This document shows, piece by piece, positions 24,290 through 32,904 of a DNA stretch of 64,000 bases; position 1 is the stretch's first letter, and every line of letters starts with the position of its first letter. The stretch is from assembly GCF_003233845.1 (NCBI RefSeq), contig NZ_QKRB01000044.1, positions 62,001-126,000 on the forward strand, read 5' to 3'. The notes under the pieces are model-generated. The model did no database searches. It had not been told where the DNA came from and saw only the letters and a program-made list of their open reading frames with translations. The stretch is from Paenibacillus sambharensis. Its GTDB lineage: Bacteria > Bacillota > Bacilli > Paenibacillales > Paenibacillaceae. Made by a program: the position numbers and the translations under genes.

Positions 24290-24460
24290 TGCTGTCACAT
24301 CTCCGCCTGGGGTGTGCAGAAGAAGACAATCAGGCTGACCTAGATCGAAGACGGTTACGGGGCATCGGCCTAGGTGACATCAAAACTGTGACTACACCCG
24401 TAGAAGCCTATGTGGCGTTATCTTCGGACAGGTGGTGTTCAAATCCCCTCGCCTCCACCA
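24290..24460 (+). pseudogene. ssrA: 3' half of a tmRNA gene (ssrA remnant)
   Basis: The sequence CTCCGCCTGGGG ... AATCAGGCTGACC matches the second pseudoknot region of bacterial tmRNA. It continues to ACTACACCCGTAGAAGC and ends with the T arm and acceptor strand (TTCAAATCCCCT, CGCCTCCACCA). The tag reading frame and the 5' acceptor half are absent. The T stem carries an extra ~3 bases (GTGGTG where GGGG is expected), so it is degenerate. It is a displaced fragment, not a working tmRNA. A terminator follows immediately. Confidence 0.8.
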
Positions 24461-24467
24461 TATATAT

Positions 24468-24495
24468 CCACAACCGCATGAGGTTGTGGGTTTTT
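24468..24495 (+). terminator. Terminator after the ssrA remnant
   Basis: CCACAACC-GCATGA-GGTTGTGG followed by GTTTTT. It is the same layout as at 26401-26430, where CCACATCC pairs with GGATGTGG. Confidence 0.88.
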
Positions 24496-24678
24496 CGCTT
24501 TTTTGGTAATTTTATTGCAAGCTCTATTTGTTCGGCGGCAACCCTCCACTATGACCCCATCCTGTAGACGAGAAAGACTCATGTTCCGACGGCGTCTGCG
24601 TTTGGAAGTATGGTATCAGTCCAATCAAAGACACAGTTGACCGTCTCCCGTAGGCTAAAAATGTGTTGCAAGAATTAC

Positions 24679-24720
24679 GTTAGTAATATAACATATATAA
24701 TATAACAAGTGTTATTAATA
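24679..24720 (+). promoter_or_regulatory. Candidate promoter/operator of the tetR gene
   Basis: A very A+T-rich stretch holds overlapping inverted repeats, e.g. ATAAC-AAGT-GTTAT, and TATAAT-like hexamers (24693-24705). TetR proteins usually bind such palindromes before their own gene, so autoregulation is likely. The region 24496-24737 otherwise shows no gene. Confidence 0.5.
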
Positions 24721-24737
24721 GTTGAGGAGGAAAGCTT

Positions 24738-25319
24738 ATGCCCCCGAAGCCGAAAGTGACGCGCGAACTCGTTCTGGAAGCGGCGCTCGAGTTGGTGCGT
24801 GAAGAAGGGATGAATGCCGTCAACGCACGTAACGTTGCAAAGAAACTAGGTACCTCTACCCAGCCAATATTCAGCCATTTTCCATCAATGGAGGAACTGA
24901 AGGAAGCGATTTGCGTTTATGCCGAGCATTTATATAACACCGCAATGCTAGAGGCGATGAAGAGCGGCAGTAACGGATTTCTGGCGATGGGCCTTGCTTA
25001 CATCCGGTTTGCACGAACGGAAAAAAGATTATTCCATCTTCTGTTTATGTCAGGGCGACTTCAGCAGGAGAAGGTGTCGGACATTGCGGGTGCGAATGAA
25101 GGTGACGAACAGGTGATTGCGATGATCGGCAGCATGACCGGACTCTCGGTCGGCCAAGCACGCAAATTGTATGCCGGTATCTGGTTTACGACGCACGGCA
25201 TTGCCTCGCTGCTTGCAACCAACGGCAGCTCGATGGACGATGAGGAGGCACAGGCCGTCTTGGGCCGTGTGTTTAAAGGTTTGTTGATTACACTCAAAAA
25301 AGAAGGCGAGGAACTTTAA
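24738..25319 (+). CDS. TetR/AcrR family transcription regulator
   Basis: The 193-residue protein has an N-terminal TetR-type HTH at residues 8-55 (VLEAALELVREEG, then NARNVAKKLGTSTQPIF), and a ligand-binding helical domain with a TetR_C-like 'FARTEKRLFHLLF' segment. It starts behind GAGGAGG and ends two bases before the CPBP protease gene, so the two form an operon that the repressor probably controls. The ligand is unknown. Confidence 0.88.
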   Translation: MPPKPKVTRELVLEAALELVREEGMNAVNARNVAKKLGTSTQPIFSHFPSMEELKEAICVYAEHLYNTAMLEAMKSGSNGFLAMGLAYIRFARTEKRLFHLLFMSGRLQQEKVSDIAGANEGDEQVIAMIGSMTGLSVGQARKLYAGIWFTTHGIASLLATNGSSMDDEEAQAVLGRVFKGLLITLKKEGEEL

Positions 25320-25321
25320 CC

Positions 25322-26062
25322 ATGTCCAATACTTTCATTCGCAAATATCCCTACGTCGCCGCTGTCATCGCGGCGGTGATCTGTACGTTTATTACCGCTG
25401 CCGGCTCTGCGGCCGCCGAAATCGCGGGACTGAAGGAAGTCCCTGCTTCTCTCATTATGACGGCCTCCGTAGCATTGTCCATTTTGGTCGGCCTGCTGCT
25501 GCTTCGCCGTTCTGGCTTCTCAGCTAAGGAGGCGGGTATTCGGCGACCTGCCTCTGGCAGCGTTCGCCCCGTGTGGCTTTTTGTGCCGCTGCTGCTGATA
25601 GAGGTGATTCCGCTTGTCATATATGGCCCCGAGTTTACCCGTCCGGGAGCCGAATATGCGGCGCTGGCTCTGTTCACTGTCGTTGTTGGCTTCAATGAGG
25701 AACTGTATTTTCGCGGCTTGTCCTTCACCTATCTGTTGAGCAAGAGTCGAAAGCAGGCCGTTATCGGATCATCGTTCATCTTTGGCGTGCTGCATGCCGC
25801 CAACGCTCTAAACGGAACAGAGCCTGTCGAAGTTCTGCTGCAGATCGCCTTTGCTTTTCTCGCCGGCCTTACGCTTGCCCTCATTGTCAGCATTACCCGT
25901 AGCCTTTGGGTCGGGATTCTGTGGCATATTGTCCATAATTTTGTCTCTTTCAACACGGAGCTTGTCTTTGACCAGACGGCGCTTATCGTGATTATGGCAC
26001 AGGTATTCATTTTGGCTGTCTATACAGCCGGCTTATGGAAACGTGGAACGGCAGAAGCCTGA
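25322..26062 (+). CDS. CPBP-family intramembrane metalloprotease
   Basis: The 246-residue protein has about eight membrane segments and the conserved CPBP (Abi/CAAX) motifs: EELYFR with Glu126, Glu127 and Arg131; FGVLH with His158; and WHIVHNF with His205. Family members cut prenylated or membrane peptides, and several protect bacteriocin producers. It forms an operon with the TetR gene. Its end overlaps the HIRAN remnant by 28 bases. Confidence 0.88.
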   Translation: MSNTFIRKYPYVAAVIAAVICTFITAAGSAAAEIAGLKEVPASLIMTASVALSILVGLLLLRRSGFSAKEAGIRRPASGSVRPVWLFVPLLLIEVIPLVIYGPEFTRPGAEYAALALFTVVVGFNEELYFRGLSFTYLLSKSRKQAVIGSSFIFGVLHAANALNGTEPVEVLLQIAFAFLAGLTLALIVSITRSLWVGILWHIVHNFVSFNTELVFDQTALIVIMAQVFILAVYTAGLWKRGTAEA

Positions 26063-26301
26063 GACTGAGAATAATCTCCTCGCGGACTCAAATTGCTAAA
26101 AATATGAGAATTGGAGATAGAGTAGTACTGAAAAGAGAACCAGAGAACTCTTATGACATCTATGCTATTAAAGTACTCGATTACGAGGCTAATATGTTGG
26201 GTGATATAGTGAAAGAACCAGCTCTATCATTTCTACTGTTTGAAGACTGGGAGTACCTTGTGTATCATCCAGATATATCACTATTTAACAATAAGGCATA
26301 G
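26035..26301 (+). pseudogene. 5'-truncated HIRAN-domain gene
   Basis: The C-terminal ~75 residues read as a HIRAN domain: a Gln-Ile-x-x-Asn helix, GDRVVLKREPENSYD, then YAIKVLDYEANMLGDI. The usual N-terminal strand (xxGVxF) is missing; that part of the frame instead overlaps the end of the CPBP gene, and the only internal ATG (26104) has no ribosome site. It looks like a gene that lost its 5' end when the neighbouring DNA was inserted. HIRAN domains bind DNA ends or damaged DNA. Confidence 0.6.
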
Positions 26302-26343
26302 ATGATTTTTATTTTGTCTACACAACCTCTCCAAAAAGCTTAA

Positions 26344-26431
26344 GCATCACGCGGCGGCGGATGGTAGATTTACCAAGCTGCGGTTCGCCTCCACCATGTA
26401 AAACCACATCCGCATGAGGATGTGGTTTTTG
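26344..26431 (+). repeat. Repeat R1 with tmRNA-like acceptor end and terminator
   Basis: AGCATCAC ... GGTTCGCCTCCACCATG ends with the tmRNA acceptor sequence and aligns with R2 (28143) at both ends. A hairpin TGGTA-GATT-TACCA lies in the middle. It is followed by ACCACATCC-GCATGA-GGATGTGGTTTTT, the same arrangement as after the ssrA remnant. It separates the HIRAN remnant from the S41 protease gene. Confidence 0.6.
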
Positions 26432-26513
26432 CTTTTCCAGCACATGTAACTTTAAGTTATCTCTTCGTAACGGCCTGATGCCAATCGCAGGCTTTACAGC
26501 TTCGCTAGCATCA

Positions 26514-27890
26514 CTATTTTAACAGTTCCAGTGCTTTTGCCATTACCGGATCTCTTTCCGAGTCCAGGTCTTCTTCGGTATATATGACTTCTTCGTCCGG
26601 CGGCATACCGGCACCTTCGTATATATTTCCGCGTGCATCCGTATATTTTTCACCGCTGAGCGTGACGATCCATTGATTCGGCAGGATATTGAACATCATA
26701 TCGCTGAATACACCATTAGTGGTCTCGCCGATCACGGTGACGTTGTTCAGTTCACCAAACGCCATGCGGGTCGTTTCAGCGGCGCTCGTGCTTAAGCGGC
26801 TGGTTAATACGATGATCTCGGCGGCGTTGATACGATTCTCGTTTGGTTCGATATAAATCGGCGTCGGGGGAAGAAAGCTGTCATAACCCTTATGGTTTCT
26901 GGCGGTTTTCGTGTATGCCAATGTTTGGCTGGCTGCGAATCTGCTTACCAAATCCAATCCAAATGCATCCGAACCGCCTCCGTTGAATCGCAAGTCGACG
27001 ATGATTTGATCAACGTCGCTTAAACGATGCACGACTTGATCAATCGCCGGATTCACTTGCAGCATATCAAAATGGTTAAATGAATCTACAGCAATATAAC
27101 CGATGCCTTCTTGAATTTGTCCATATTGGATAGCCCCATCAAGCTGGCTGTTCAATCCATCGGGAAAATAAGTTTTTTGAATAATTTCTTTCATCTTCTT
27201 ACCGTTATTCATATAAAACGCAGTTCTCGGGTCCTCCTTTGCCTGAGAAGCAATCCCCTGCATACCGGCAATGACTTGCGTATGGCCATCATCGAGCTTT
27301 TGGATGATCTCTTTAAAGACCTGTTTTAATTCTCCGGCGGAAGTATCACTCTTTACTTTCGGGCGGTAATCATCGTAAAGCTTTTTCCATTCTGCTGAAT
27401 GAACCCCAAACAAAGCATAATTTTCATCGAATATTTGCCAGAACGTCTCAAAGTTTTGAATGGGATCTTCTGAAAAACGGCTGATGCCGACTTGAGGCAT
27501 TTGATCGATACGATCGAACTGTTTCCTATAACCGATCTCATCGCTCAAGGTTCCGTTTTGAAACCGGCCGATCGGCATTGGTTTCCACATCAACATATTA
27601 AAGAGCGCGTTCCCGCGGATCTTATCGATCCACACCGTGCCGTCTCGCTCTATATGACCATACGCAAATGGCAATACGCTGTCTGTTGTATAATTGAATA
27701 GCGTAAGATGCTCATAATCCGTTTCGAGAATATAATTATAAGCTTGCGATTTCCAAAGTTCGCGTTTGGCCGGATCCATAGCAGGGGCCTTCCCGTCATG
27801 ACTCTGCCATATAAAGTAGATGCTTAGAGCCCCCGTCAATATGAGAATGCCAAGTATTATACCAGCGATTCGCCTAAACTTTTTTTTCAT
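26514..27890 (-). CDS. Membrane-anchored S41-family peptidase
   Basis: From ATG 27890 (GGGAG eight bases upstream) the protein has 458 residues. A single N-terminal membrane segment (IILGILILTGALSIYFIW) is followed by a helical domain and the S41/IRBP-like core: VDLRFNGGGSDAFG carries the oxyanion strand, and STSAAETTRMAF carries the likely nucleophile Ser, with EVTV..GETTNG after it. S41 enzymes are tail-specific proteases of exported proteins. The gene stands alone between R1 and R2. Confidence 0.85.
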   Translation of the reverse strand: MKKKFRRIAGIILGILILTGALSIYFIWQSHDGKAPAMDPAKRELWKSQAYNYILETDYEHLTLFNYTTDSVLPFAYGHIERDGTVWIDKIRGNALFNMLMWKPMPIGRFQNGTLSDEIGYRKQFDRIDQMPQVGISRFSEDPIQNFETFWQIFDENYALFGVHSAEWKKLYDDYRPKVKSDTSAGELKQVFKEIIQKLDDGHTQVIAGMQGIASQAKEDPRTAFYMNNGKKMKEIIQKTYFPDGLNSQLDGAIQYGQIQEGIGYIAVDSFNHFDMLQVNPAIDQVVHRLSDVDQIIVDLRFNGGGSDAFGLDLVSRFAASQTLAYTKTARNHKGYDSFLPPTPIYIEPNENRINAAEIIVLTSRLSTSAAETTRMAFGELNNVTVIGETTNGVFSDMMFNILPNQWIVTLSGEKYTDARGNIYEGAGMPPDEEVIYTEEDLDSERDPVMAKALELLK

Positions 27891-28142
27891 CCAAGGCTCT
27901 CCCGCTCTTTTTATAGGATTGTTCACCTTTTAACATAATTATACTTTTTACCAGGTTCCAATTTGCTGGCCTTAGGTCTGAATTTTCACTGGCCTTCTGT
28001 CTAGGAGCTTTGAATTGCTGTCGTTCCGCGGCTTCGTCTCTTGCGACGTCTTTATTGATCCAGGTGAAAATGTATAACATGGAAAATAGTGCACACCTTA
28101 AAAACGAAGTCGTGCTGGAGCCTGAAGCCAAAAACGAAGCAT

Positions 28143-28190
28143 CACACTCCGCCGAATTGTGGTTTTGCACAACCAGGGTTCGCCTCCATG
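28143..28190 (+). repeat. Repeat R2
   Basis: CACACTCCGCCGAATTGTGG followed by TTTTGCACAACCA and GGTTCGCCTCCATG. The first 33 bases match R3, R4 and R5; the last 14 match the tmRNA-like end of R1 with three bases lost (CCTCCATG for CCTCCACCATG). It lies in the 340-base gap between the S41 gene and the HNH gene, which otherwise shows nothing but a possible promoter. Confidence 0.7.
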
Positions 28191-28231
28191 TTATCTGTGG
28201 TTATAACATTATTATACGAAGGGGAAACATC

Positions 28232-28672
28232 ATGATAAAAGTCCTCAATATGGACGGCCAAGAACTAACACCGTGCGTCCTTGACCGGGCATGGCGGGAA
28301 GTGAACCGGGCCCGAGCTGTCTGGATTGATGCAGAGACGATACAACTACTATATAATCCATTCGCTTTCCCCGGGTATCGCAAGACTGCATTGAAGAGGG
28401 ATAATCACACTTGTTTGTGGTGCGGGCTGCCTGCAGCAACAGTCGATCATATCATTCCCTCAAGCAAGGGTGGCTCGGATCTTCCGCAAAACCTGCTTGC
28501 TTCCTGCAGCGAATGCAACTCGAAACGGGGAAACCGTTCAGCGATCTCCTATCTTAAAGAAAAATCGGGTGCTGTTCCGAATATACTCAAGCTGCTTCGT
28601 CTGGTCATGATAGCATACGGATTTTCTATAAAATCGAAGATGAAAAAAGCACTGTCTCCTAAAGGGAATTAG
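28232..28672 (+). CDS. HNH endonuclease
   Basis: ATG 28232 behind AAGGGG gives 146 residues. The HNH core has the zinc knuckles CLWC (61-64) and CSEC (92-95), the catalytic Asp-His pair DH (72-73) in VDHIIPSSKGG, and Asn87. The N-terminal 55 residues resemble the leader found in McrA-like stand-alone HNH proteins of Firmicutes. It is preceded by R2 and closed by a terminator that contains its stop codon. Likely DNA nuclease; substrate unknown. Confidence 0.88.
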   Translation: MIKVLNMDGQELTPCVLDRAWREVNRARAVWIDAETIQLLYNPFAFPGYRKTALKRDNHTCLWCGLPAATVDHIIPSSKGGSDLPQNLLASCSECNSKRGNRSAISYLKEKSGAVPNILKLLRLVMIAYGFSIKSKMKKALSPKGN

Positions 28673-28690
28673 GTCAGTGCTTTTTTGTTT
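28642..28690. terminator. Terminator containing the HNH stop codon
   Basis: AAAAAAGCACTG pairs with CAGTGCTTTTTT, with an inner CCTAA/TTAGG stem. It is symmetric and can act in both directions. Confidence 0.9.
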
Positions 28691-28718
28691 AGCTTTATCT
28701 AGCTTATTTTTGTACATA

Positions 28719-28748
28719 AGAAACCCGACCGTGTGAGGTCGGGTTTCA
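28719..28748. terminator. Terminator of CCCGACC type
   Basis: GAAACCCGACC-GTGTGA-GGTCGGGTTTC. It ends the leftward GH53 transcript and backs up the HNH terminator. Confidence 0.85.
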
Positions 28749-28807
28749 ACATACAGGATTCGAGACTCCCTGGATTTCCATACGTTTCGCATAGATAACC
28801 CCGATAA

Positions 28808-30964
28808 TTACTTCTTGAGACGGTTTGCCTTGTGTAATTCCTCAAGCAGCAGCCGGGCATGCTCAGCAAGAGTTTCTCTTGCATTCGGAGATATATGCTT
28901 GTCATTGGATGCCCGATTTAGATGAGTTAGGTATTGGTCCACAAACTTGATTGCGTTCTTCAGCGACCCCTTCTTCCAATGATGCTGAACTTGTTTGAGT
29001 GAGTTGGTTAACTGCGGAACCAGGGGACCCGATAGCTCTTTCGATTTTATAAAGTTGTCCATCAGGTTCTCGAGTACACAAGTATCCATCATAACGGCAA
29101 TCGGTGCCGTAACCTTTCCACTCGCAGTCGTGCCCGTTACTGTAAAGGAACCTAAGGCTGCATAAGACTCTGCTGCAATGGGATCCCACGTTACGGCGAT
29201 ATTTACCACCTCATTGGTCTCGACATCCAGTAATCTCACTGTCTTTGGCAGCTTTGGTGCGTGGTAAAGCCTCGTAGTCAGATAGAGATTGCTCTCAAGA
29301 ATTTGTTTACTGTATGCTTCATGAAATACGCGCGTGGAATCATTAGCCTGCCAGTAATCCGTATTTCCGATTCTTGTAAACATGGATTGCCAAATCGCCG
29401 GCTCCCACACCAGCATGGTGGAACAAGCATTATTGATGGTATCGTTGCAAGCACGCATAACGTCTGTCATAAAGTCTGCTTGACCTTGAACCGAATTCGG
29501 ATAACCCGTGGCGGACTCTCCGCCCGCTGCGGGATGAGAGGTTTCAGAAATCGCGAGTTCATAATCAGGGAACTCTGTCGCAAATGCGTGTAAGTAAGTG
29601 GTCAGGTCAGACATTTTCCCATGCCATTCCGGGTAATAGGAGATGGACATAATATCGAAGCTATTGTTGTAATCTTCTTGAAGTCTATGAGTCAGCTGAT
29701 TCCAAAACTCCATGGTCTTGGCCAGCCGGTTTGTGCTGACAATAACATGGATTTTGGTCTTGGAAGCAGGTGATGCAGCCTTTGCAGCGCGCAGTCCTGC
29801 ATCAACTAATCCTGTAAAACGATCCCAGGCAGCATCATAGGCAGCCTGCTCCTCCGGATCAGCTGAATTCCAGTACTCCCACAATAATTCTCCTCCCTGC
29901 TCTGCAAAATAAGAAGGATCATTTTTTGCATAGTTGGGTTCAAGTCCTGTTGCTATTTTCTCATTCCCCCACATCATGCCGTTGATAATTTCATTCCCTA
30001 CCTGTACATATTTAGGCGTTACACCAGCTTCAATATGGGCGGCCGTCACGTCGTAAGTAAAGTTATATACAGCTTCCACAAGCTCTTCGTAGTTCAGGTT
30101 CTTCCAGCCTTGAGGCTTCACCTGCTTGCCCGGGTCTGCCCAGCTATCCGAATAATGGAAGTCGAGACCAACCTTCATCCCAAGACCGTTTGCATACAAA
30201 GACTTGTTCAGGGTATCTTCCGGATTCATACTTCCGTTCACATTGGGAACAGGGGCACCTGTATTCTCATCTCTGGGCTGGTTCCAGATCCTGAAACGTA
30301 CAAGAGACATGCCGGTTTCCTGCATGGTTCCGATCATATGTCCGTCAGAAGAAGGAGAATCTGTCCGGTTCTGTGTCGTGTACATTCGATTTGGAAAACT
30401 GGTGTCCCACGATATATCAGCACCAACGGTAAGATTTTCTTTAAGGACATAGTTATTGATTCTCAGTTCTGCAATTCCCGGAATAGCCCCGTTTGATACA
30501 CCAAGCAGGGTTGCTTTCAGGTACCTGATTCCTGCAGATTGCGTGATCAATACATCCTCTCCGCCCGTAATTCCTTTTGCAGAATGATCAGATAGGGTAA
30601 ACCAGCTTACTCCATCGCCGGAGGCTTCTAATTTGTACCGGTATTCTCCATGCAGGGAAGGAAAGACAACTCCAACTTTACGCATGCCACGGTAGGTTCC
30701 GCCTAGATCAATCTCAACGGAGTTCTGCCCGGCTCCCAGAGAGGCTTCCCAATAGGTGTTCAAATCTTGATCGATTGCAAGCTTGGGGTCCCCGGTATTT
30801 GATTGGGCTGAAACCCAATCTTTCGTTGTTAGGTTTGTCACGGCGGGTTTAATGGCTGCATTACCGTAATATGCGGAGGCTTGCGTACTGAAGAGCGGAA
30901 TGGTGAGCAGCGAGATGACACTGGCTAGACTAACGGATTTTCTAAGGAAAGACTGTTTTCTCAC
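28808..30964 (-). CDS. Secreted arabinogalactan endo-beta-1,4-galactanase, GH53
   Basis: The 718-residue enzyme has a signal peptide (1-31, ending TQASA), an F5/8 type C (CBM32-like) domain at 40-170, the GH53 TIM barrel at about 175-545 with acid/base Glu325 in QVGNEI and nucleophile Glu474 in AISETSHP, then a bacterial Ig-like domain (about 560-630) and a C-terminal FIMAH-like helical domain (about 640-700). It cuts beta-1,4-galactan side chains of pectin. An AraC regulator gene lies upstream and a cre-like site in its promoter region. Start ATG 30964. Confidence 0.92.
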   Translation of the reverse strand: MRKQSFLRKSVSLASVISLLTIPLFSTQASAYYGNAAIKPAVTNLTTKDWVSAQSNTGDPKLAIDQDLNTYWEASLGAGQNSVEIDLGGTYRGMRKVGVVFPSLHGEYRYKLEASGDGVSWFTLSDHSAKGITGGEDVLITQSAGIRYLKATLLGVSNGAIPGIAELRINNYVLKENLTVGADISWDTSFPNRMYTTQNRTDSPSSDGHMIGTMQETGMSLVRFRIWNQPRDENTGAPVPNVNGSMNPEDTLNKSLYANGLGMKVGLDFHYSDSWADPGKQVKPQGWKNLNYEELVEAVYNFTYDVTAAHIEAGVTPKYVQVGNEIINGMMWGNEKIATGLEPNYAKNDPSYFAEQGGELLWEYWNSADPEEQAAYDAAWDRFTGLVDAGLRAAKAASPASKTKIHVIVSTNRLAKTMEFWNQLTHRLQEDYNNSFDIMSISYYPEWHGKMSDLTTYLHAFATEFPDYELAISETSHPAAGGESATGYPNSVQGQADFMTDVMRACNDTINNACSTMLVWEPAIWQSMFTRIGNTDYWQANDSTRVFHEAYSKQILESNLYLTTRLYHAPKLPKTVRLLDVETNEVVNIAVTWDPIAAESYAALGSFTVTGTTASGKVTAPIAVMMDTCVLENLMDNFIKSKELSGPLVPQLTNSLKQVQHHWKKGSLKNAIKFVDQYLTHLNRASNDKHISPNARETLAEHARLLLEELHKANRLKK

Positions 30965-31033
30965 GTATACGACCTCCTATAACAGCTCGAGTGATAGTGA
31001 AGAGCTTCTGACTGATAAGAAGTACATAAATGC

Positions 31034-31051
31034 ATTGTAAACGATTACAAT
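31034..31051. promoter_or_regulatory. Catabolite response element (cre)-like site
   Basis: ATTGTAAACGATTACAAT is a near-perfect palindrome matching the CcpA operator consensus WTGNAANCGNWNNCA. It lies 70-90 bases upstream of the GH53 start, so glucose repression of the galactanase is likely. The rest of 30965-31168 shows no gene. Confidence 0.75.
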
Positions 31052-31168
31052 TGTCTTATGTATAAGGATGCTAAACAATAACTATAAGGATATGAAACTT
31101 ATGAATGACCATGGCGCCCCAGCTCTAGCTGAGCAGCGGAGTCCATTGGCAAGCGCAGGATCGACTTA

Positions 31169-31981
31169 TCACACATACATTTCACGATACTTCCTGGGTG
31201 TAATGCCTTCCCGCCTCTTAAACGTGGCAACGAAGTAACTTAGATCATTAAACCCTACTAGAATAGCAACGGTTTTAAGCGGAATATCGGGATTTTGAAC
31301 CATGATTTCCTTGGCCTTGCTGATTCTTAATTGAATGAGGAAAGAGTAAGGGCTCACAGCTAGCGTATCTCTGAAAAGCCGGTTTAAATACTGTGGACTC
31401 ATATGAAAGGTGCTGGCTATATCACTCAGCGTAACATCTTCCGCATAGACGGATTCAAGCCATTCTACGATTCCCCGAACCTTCCCGTAATAGTGGGAGA
31501 GCGACAGTTGATTATTCGCCTTGCCATACGTACGGAGTTTGATCAGATAATCGAATAAGAAGCTCGACAACTCCAGCTTTGAAAATTCAGAATCGGTTTC
31601 GACTTTTTGGAACATGTCCAGGATGATGGATAGGAAGGGGAGGTCTTCTAGATCGGTATACATCGTTGATGAGTTCAGCTTTAATGACTCTAAGATTGAT
31701 ACAGCGGATGCTCCGCCGAAGGTAATATAAACAGTTGACCAGCGTTTTCCTTCTGTATAATAGGAGTGGGGCGTATAGGGCTTCAACAGGATTCCCCGCC
31801 CCTTCGATAGCGAATATTCCTGGCCGTCAAAATAAAATTTACCTTCACCGTCAATGGTAAGTAACCAGTGATAATAGGGATAACCCCTCGTCCTCAAAAA
31901 ATCCATTTCTTGCGGATTATAGCCTACACTTTCTACAAACAAGGGTAAGGAGTCTTCAACAGTAATGAACTGATATCGCAT
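31169..31981 (-). CDS. AraC-family transcription regulator
   Basis: The 270-residue protein (from ATG 31981; GTG 31996 is an alternative and neither has a clear ribosome site) has an N-terminal cupin sensor domain (YYHWLLTIDGEGKFYFDG, RGILLKPYTPHSY) and a C-terminal double HTH (LSDIASTFHMSPQYLNRLFR, then VGFNDLSYFVATFKRREG). It probably senses a sugar and activates the downstream galactanase gene, which it is co-oriented with at 205 bases distance. Confidence 0.88.
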   Translation of the reverse strand: MRYQFITVEDSLPLFVESVGYNPQEMDFLRTRGYPYYHWLLTIDGEGKFYFDGQEYSLSKGRGILLKPYTPHSYYTEGKRWSTVYITFGGASAVSILESLKLNSSTMYTDLEDLPFLSIILDMFQKVETDSEFSKLELSSFLFDYLIKLRTYGKANNQLSLSHYYGKVRGIVEWLESVYAEDVTLSDIASTFHMSPQYLNRLFRDTLAVSPYSFLIQLRISKAKEIMVQNPDIPLKTVAILVGFNDLSYFVATFKRREGITPRKYREMYV

Positions 31982-32116
31982 TTTTTTGTTAAGCACTTGA
32001 ACACCAACTTTTAACTGGTGAGTGTTATGAATTGCAAGTTAATGCTGATGCGGTAATCGTGTCATTTTCTCCATATAAGAGGATATGTAATCTTTGAAAC
32101 GTTTGAGGAGTACCGT

Positions 32117-32587
32117 ATGTCTCCATATCTACAGCATGGCCACGATTTACATGTCCCAGAGGGAATATCTAACTTGCCTGGTTACATTCAAGTAGTTAGT
32201 GACACAGAGGAAGATTCATGTTTTGACTTAAATAATGAAGTGGTTAGTCTAAAACGGAGCGTATTAGTTCGACTAAGAAACAAAATGCTAGTACACAAAA
32301 TAAAGCTTCTTTATGAAAATACCTGTCAAATTTGCGGGTTTAAAATGCATATACGTGGGGATTATTACTATTTAGAGGTTCATCATATTAAACCTTTAGG
32401 AGAGCCTCACTTAGGGCCTGATACACTGGGAAATATGATTTGCGTCTGTCCAAATCATCACGTTTTATTGGATTTAGTCGCGATCGCTCTAGATAACGAT
32501 CTAATTTTAAGTATGGCACGACATTCGATTAATAATGAATATATTGATTATCATAACCTGAAAATTGTTAATATAGATAATAGATAA
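32117..32587 (+). CDS. HNH nuclease-domain protein
   Basis: The 156-residue protein has a C-terminal HNH fold: CQIC (70-73), LEVHHIKPLGEPHLG with His89-His90, Asn106, and CVCPNHH (109-115). The N-terminal 55 residues are of unknown kind. This HNH form (VHHIKPL...NMICVCPNHH) is common as the effector of stand-alone or defence-linked genes. The gene is A+T-rich compared with region 3, starts behind GAGGAG, and is followed by repeat R3. Confidence 0.85.
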   Translation: MSPYLQHGHDLHVPEGISNLPGYIQVVSDTEEDSCFDLNNEVVSLKRSVLVRLRNKMLVHKIKLLYENTCQICGFKMHIRGDYYYLEVHHIKPLGEPHLGPDTLGNMICVCPNHHVLLDLVAIALDNDLILSMARHSINNEYIDYHNLKIVNIDNR

Positions 32588-32616
32588 AATCAATTTTACC
32601 CAAAAGTCCTAACCAG

Positions 32617-32689
32617 CACACTCCGACGAATTGTGGTTTTGCATAGCTACGGCTAGCTTTTTTGAACCCTTGTCCTTGCAAAACCACAA
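32617..32689 (+). repeat. Repeat R3 with 13-bp inverted repeat
   Basis: The family core CACACTCCGACGAATTGTGG is followed by a perfect 13-bp inverted repeat: TTGTGGTTTTGCA (32631-32643) against TGCAAAACCACAA (32677-32689), with GAACCCTTGTCC in the loop shared with R4. No U run follows, so it is not an ordinary terminator. The gap 32588-32904 holds only this element and a possible promoter. Confidence 0.75.
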
Positions 32690-32904
32690 CTAATAATACT
32701 GGACAAGGATTCAGCATGCTTGTCACTAATAGAAGTACCCGACTTACGTCCATACGATGTTGATTGGGTATTTTTTGCAAGTGGAGGTATTTGGAGGATT
32801 TAGTCGAATATTGATGTAATATCATTTGAGATGATAATCGATGGGAAGGGACAGGCTTTCCCCTTGGAATTTGCTTACACACATATAACAGTAAGGAGGA
32901 GACC

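Noticed and set aside
24290-24460. Complete tmRNA gene
   Set aside because: No 5' acceptor half, no tag reading frame, and a disturbed T stem.
27874-28170. Leftward 98-codon ORF upstream of the S41 gene
   Set aside because: Overlaps the S41 start and repeat R2, no ribosome site, no recognisable composition.
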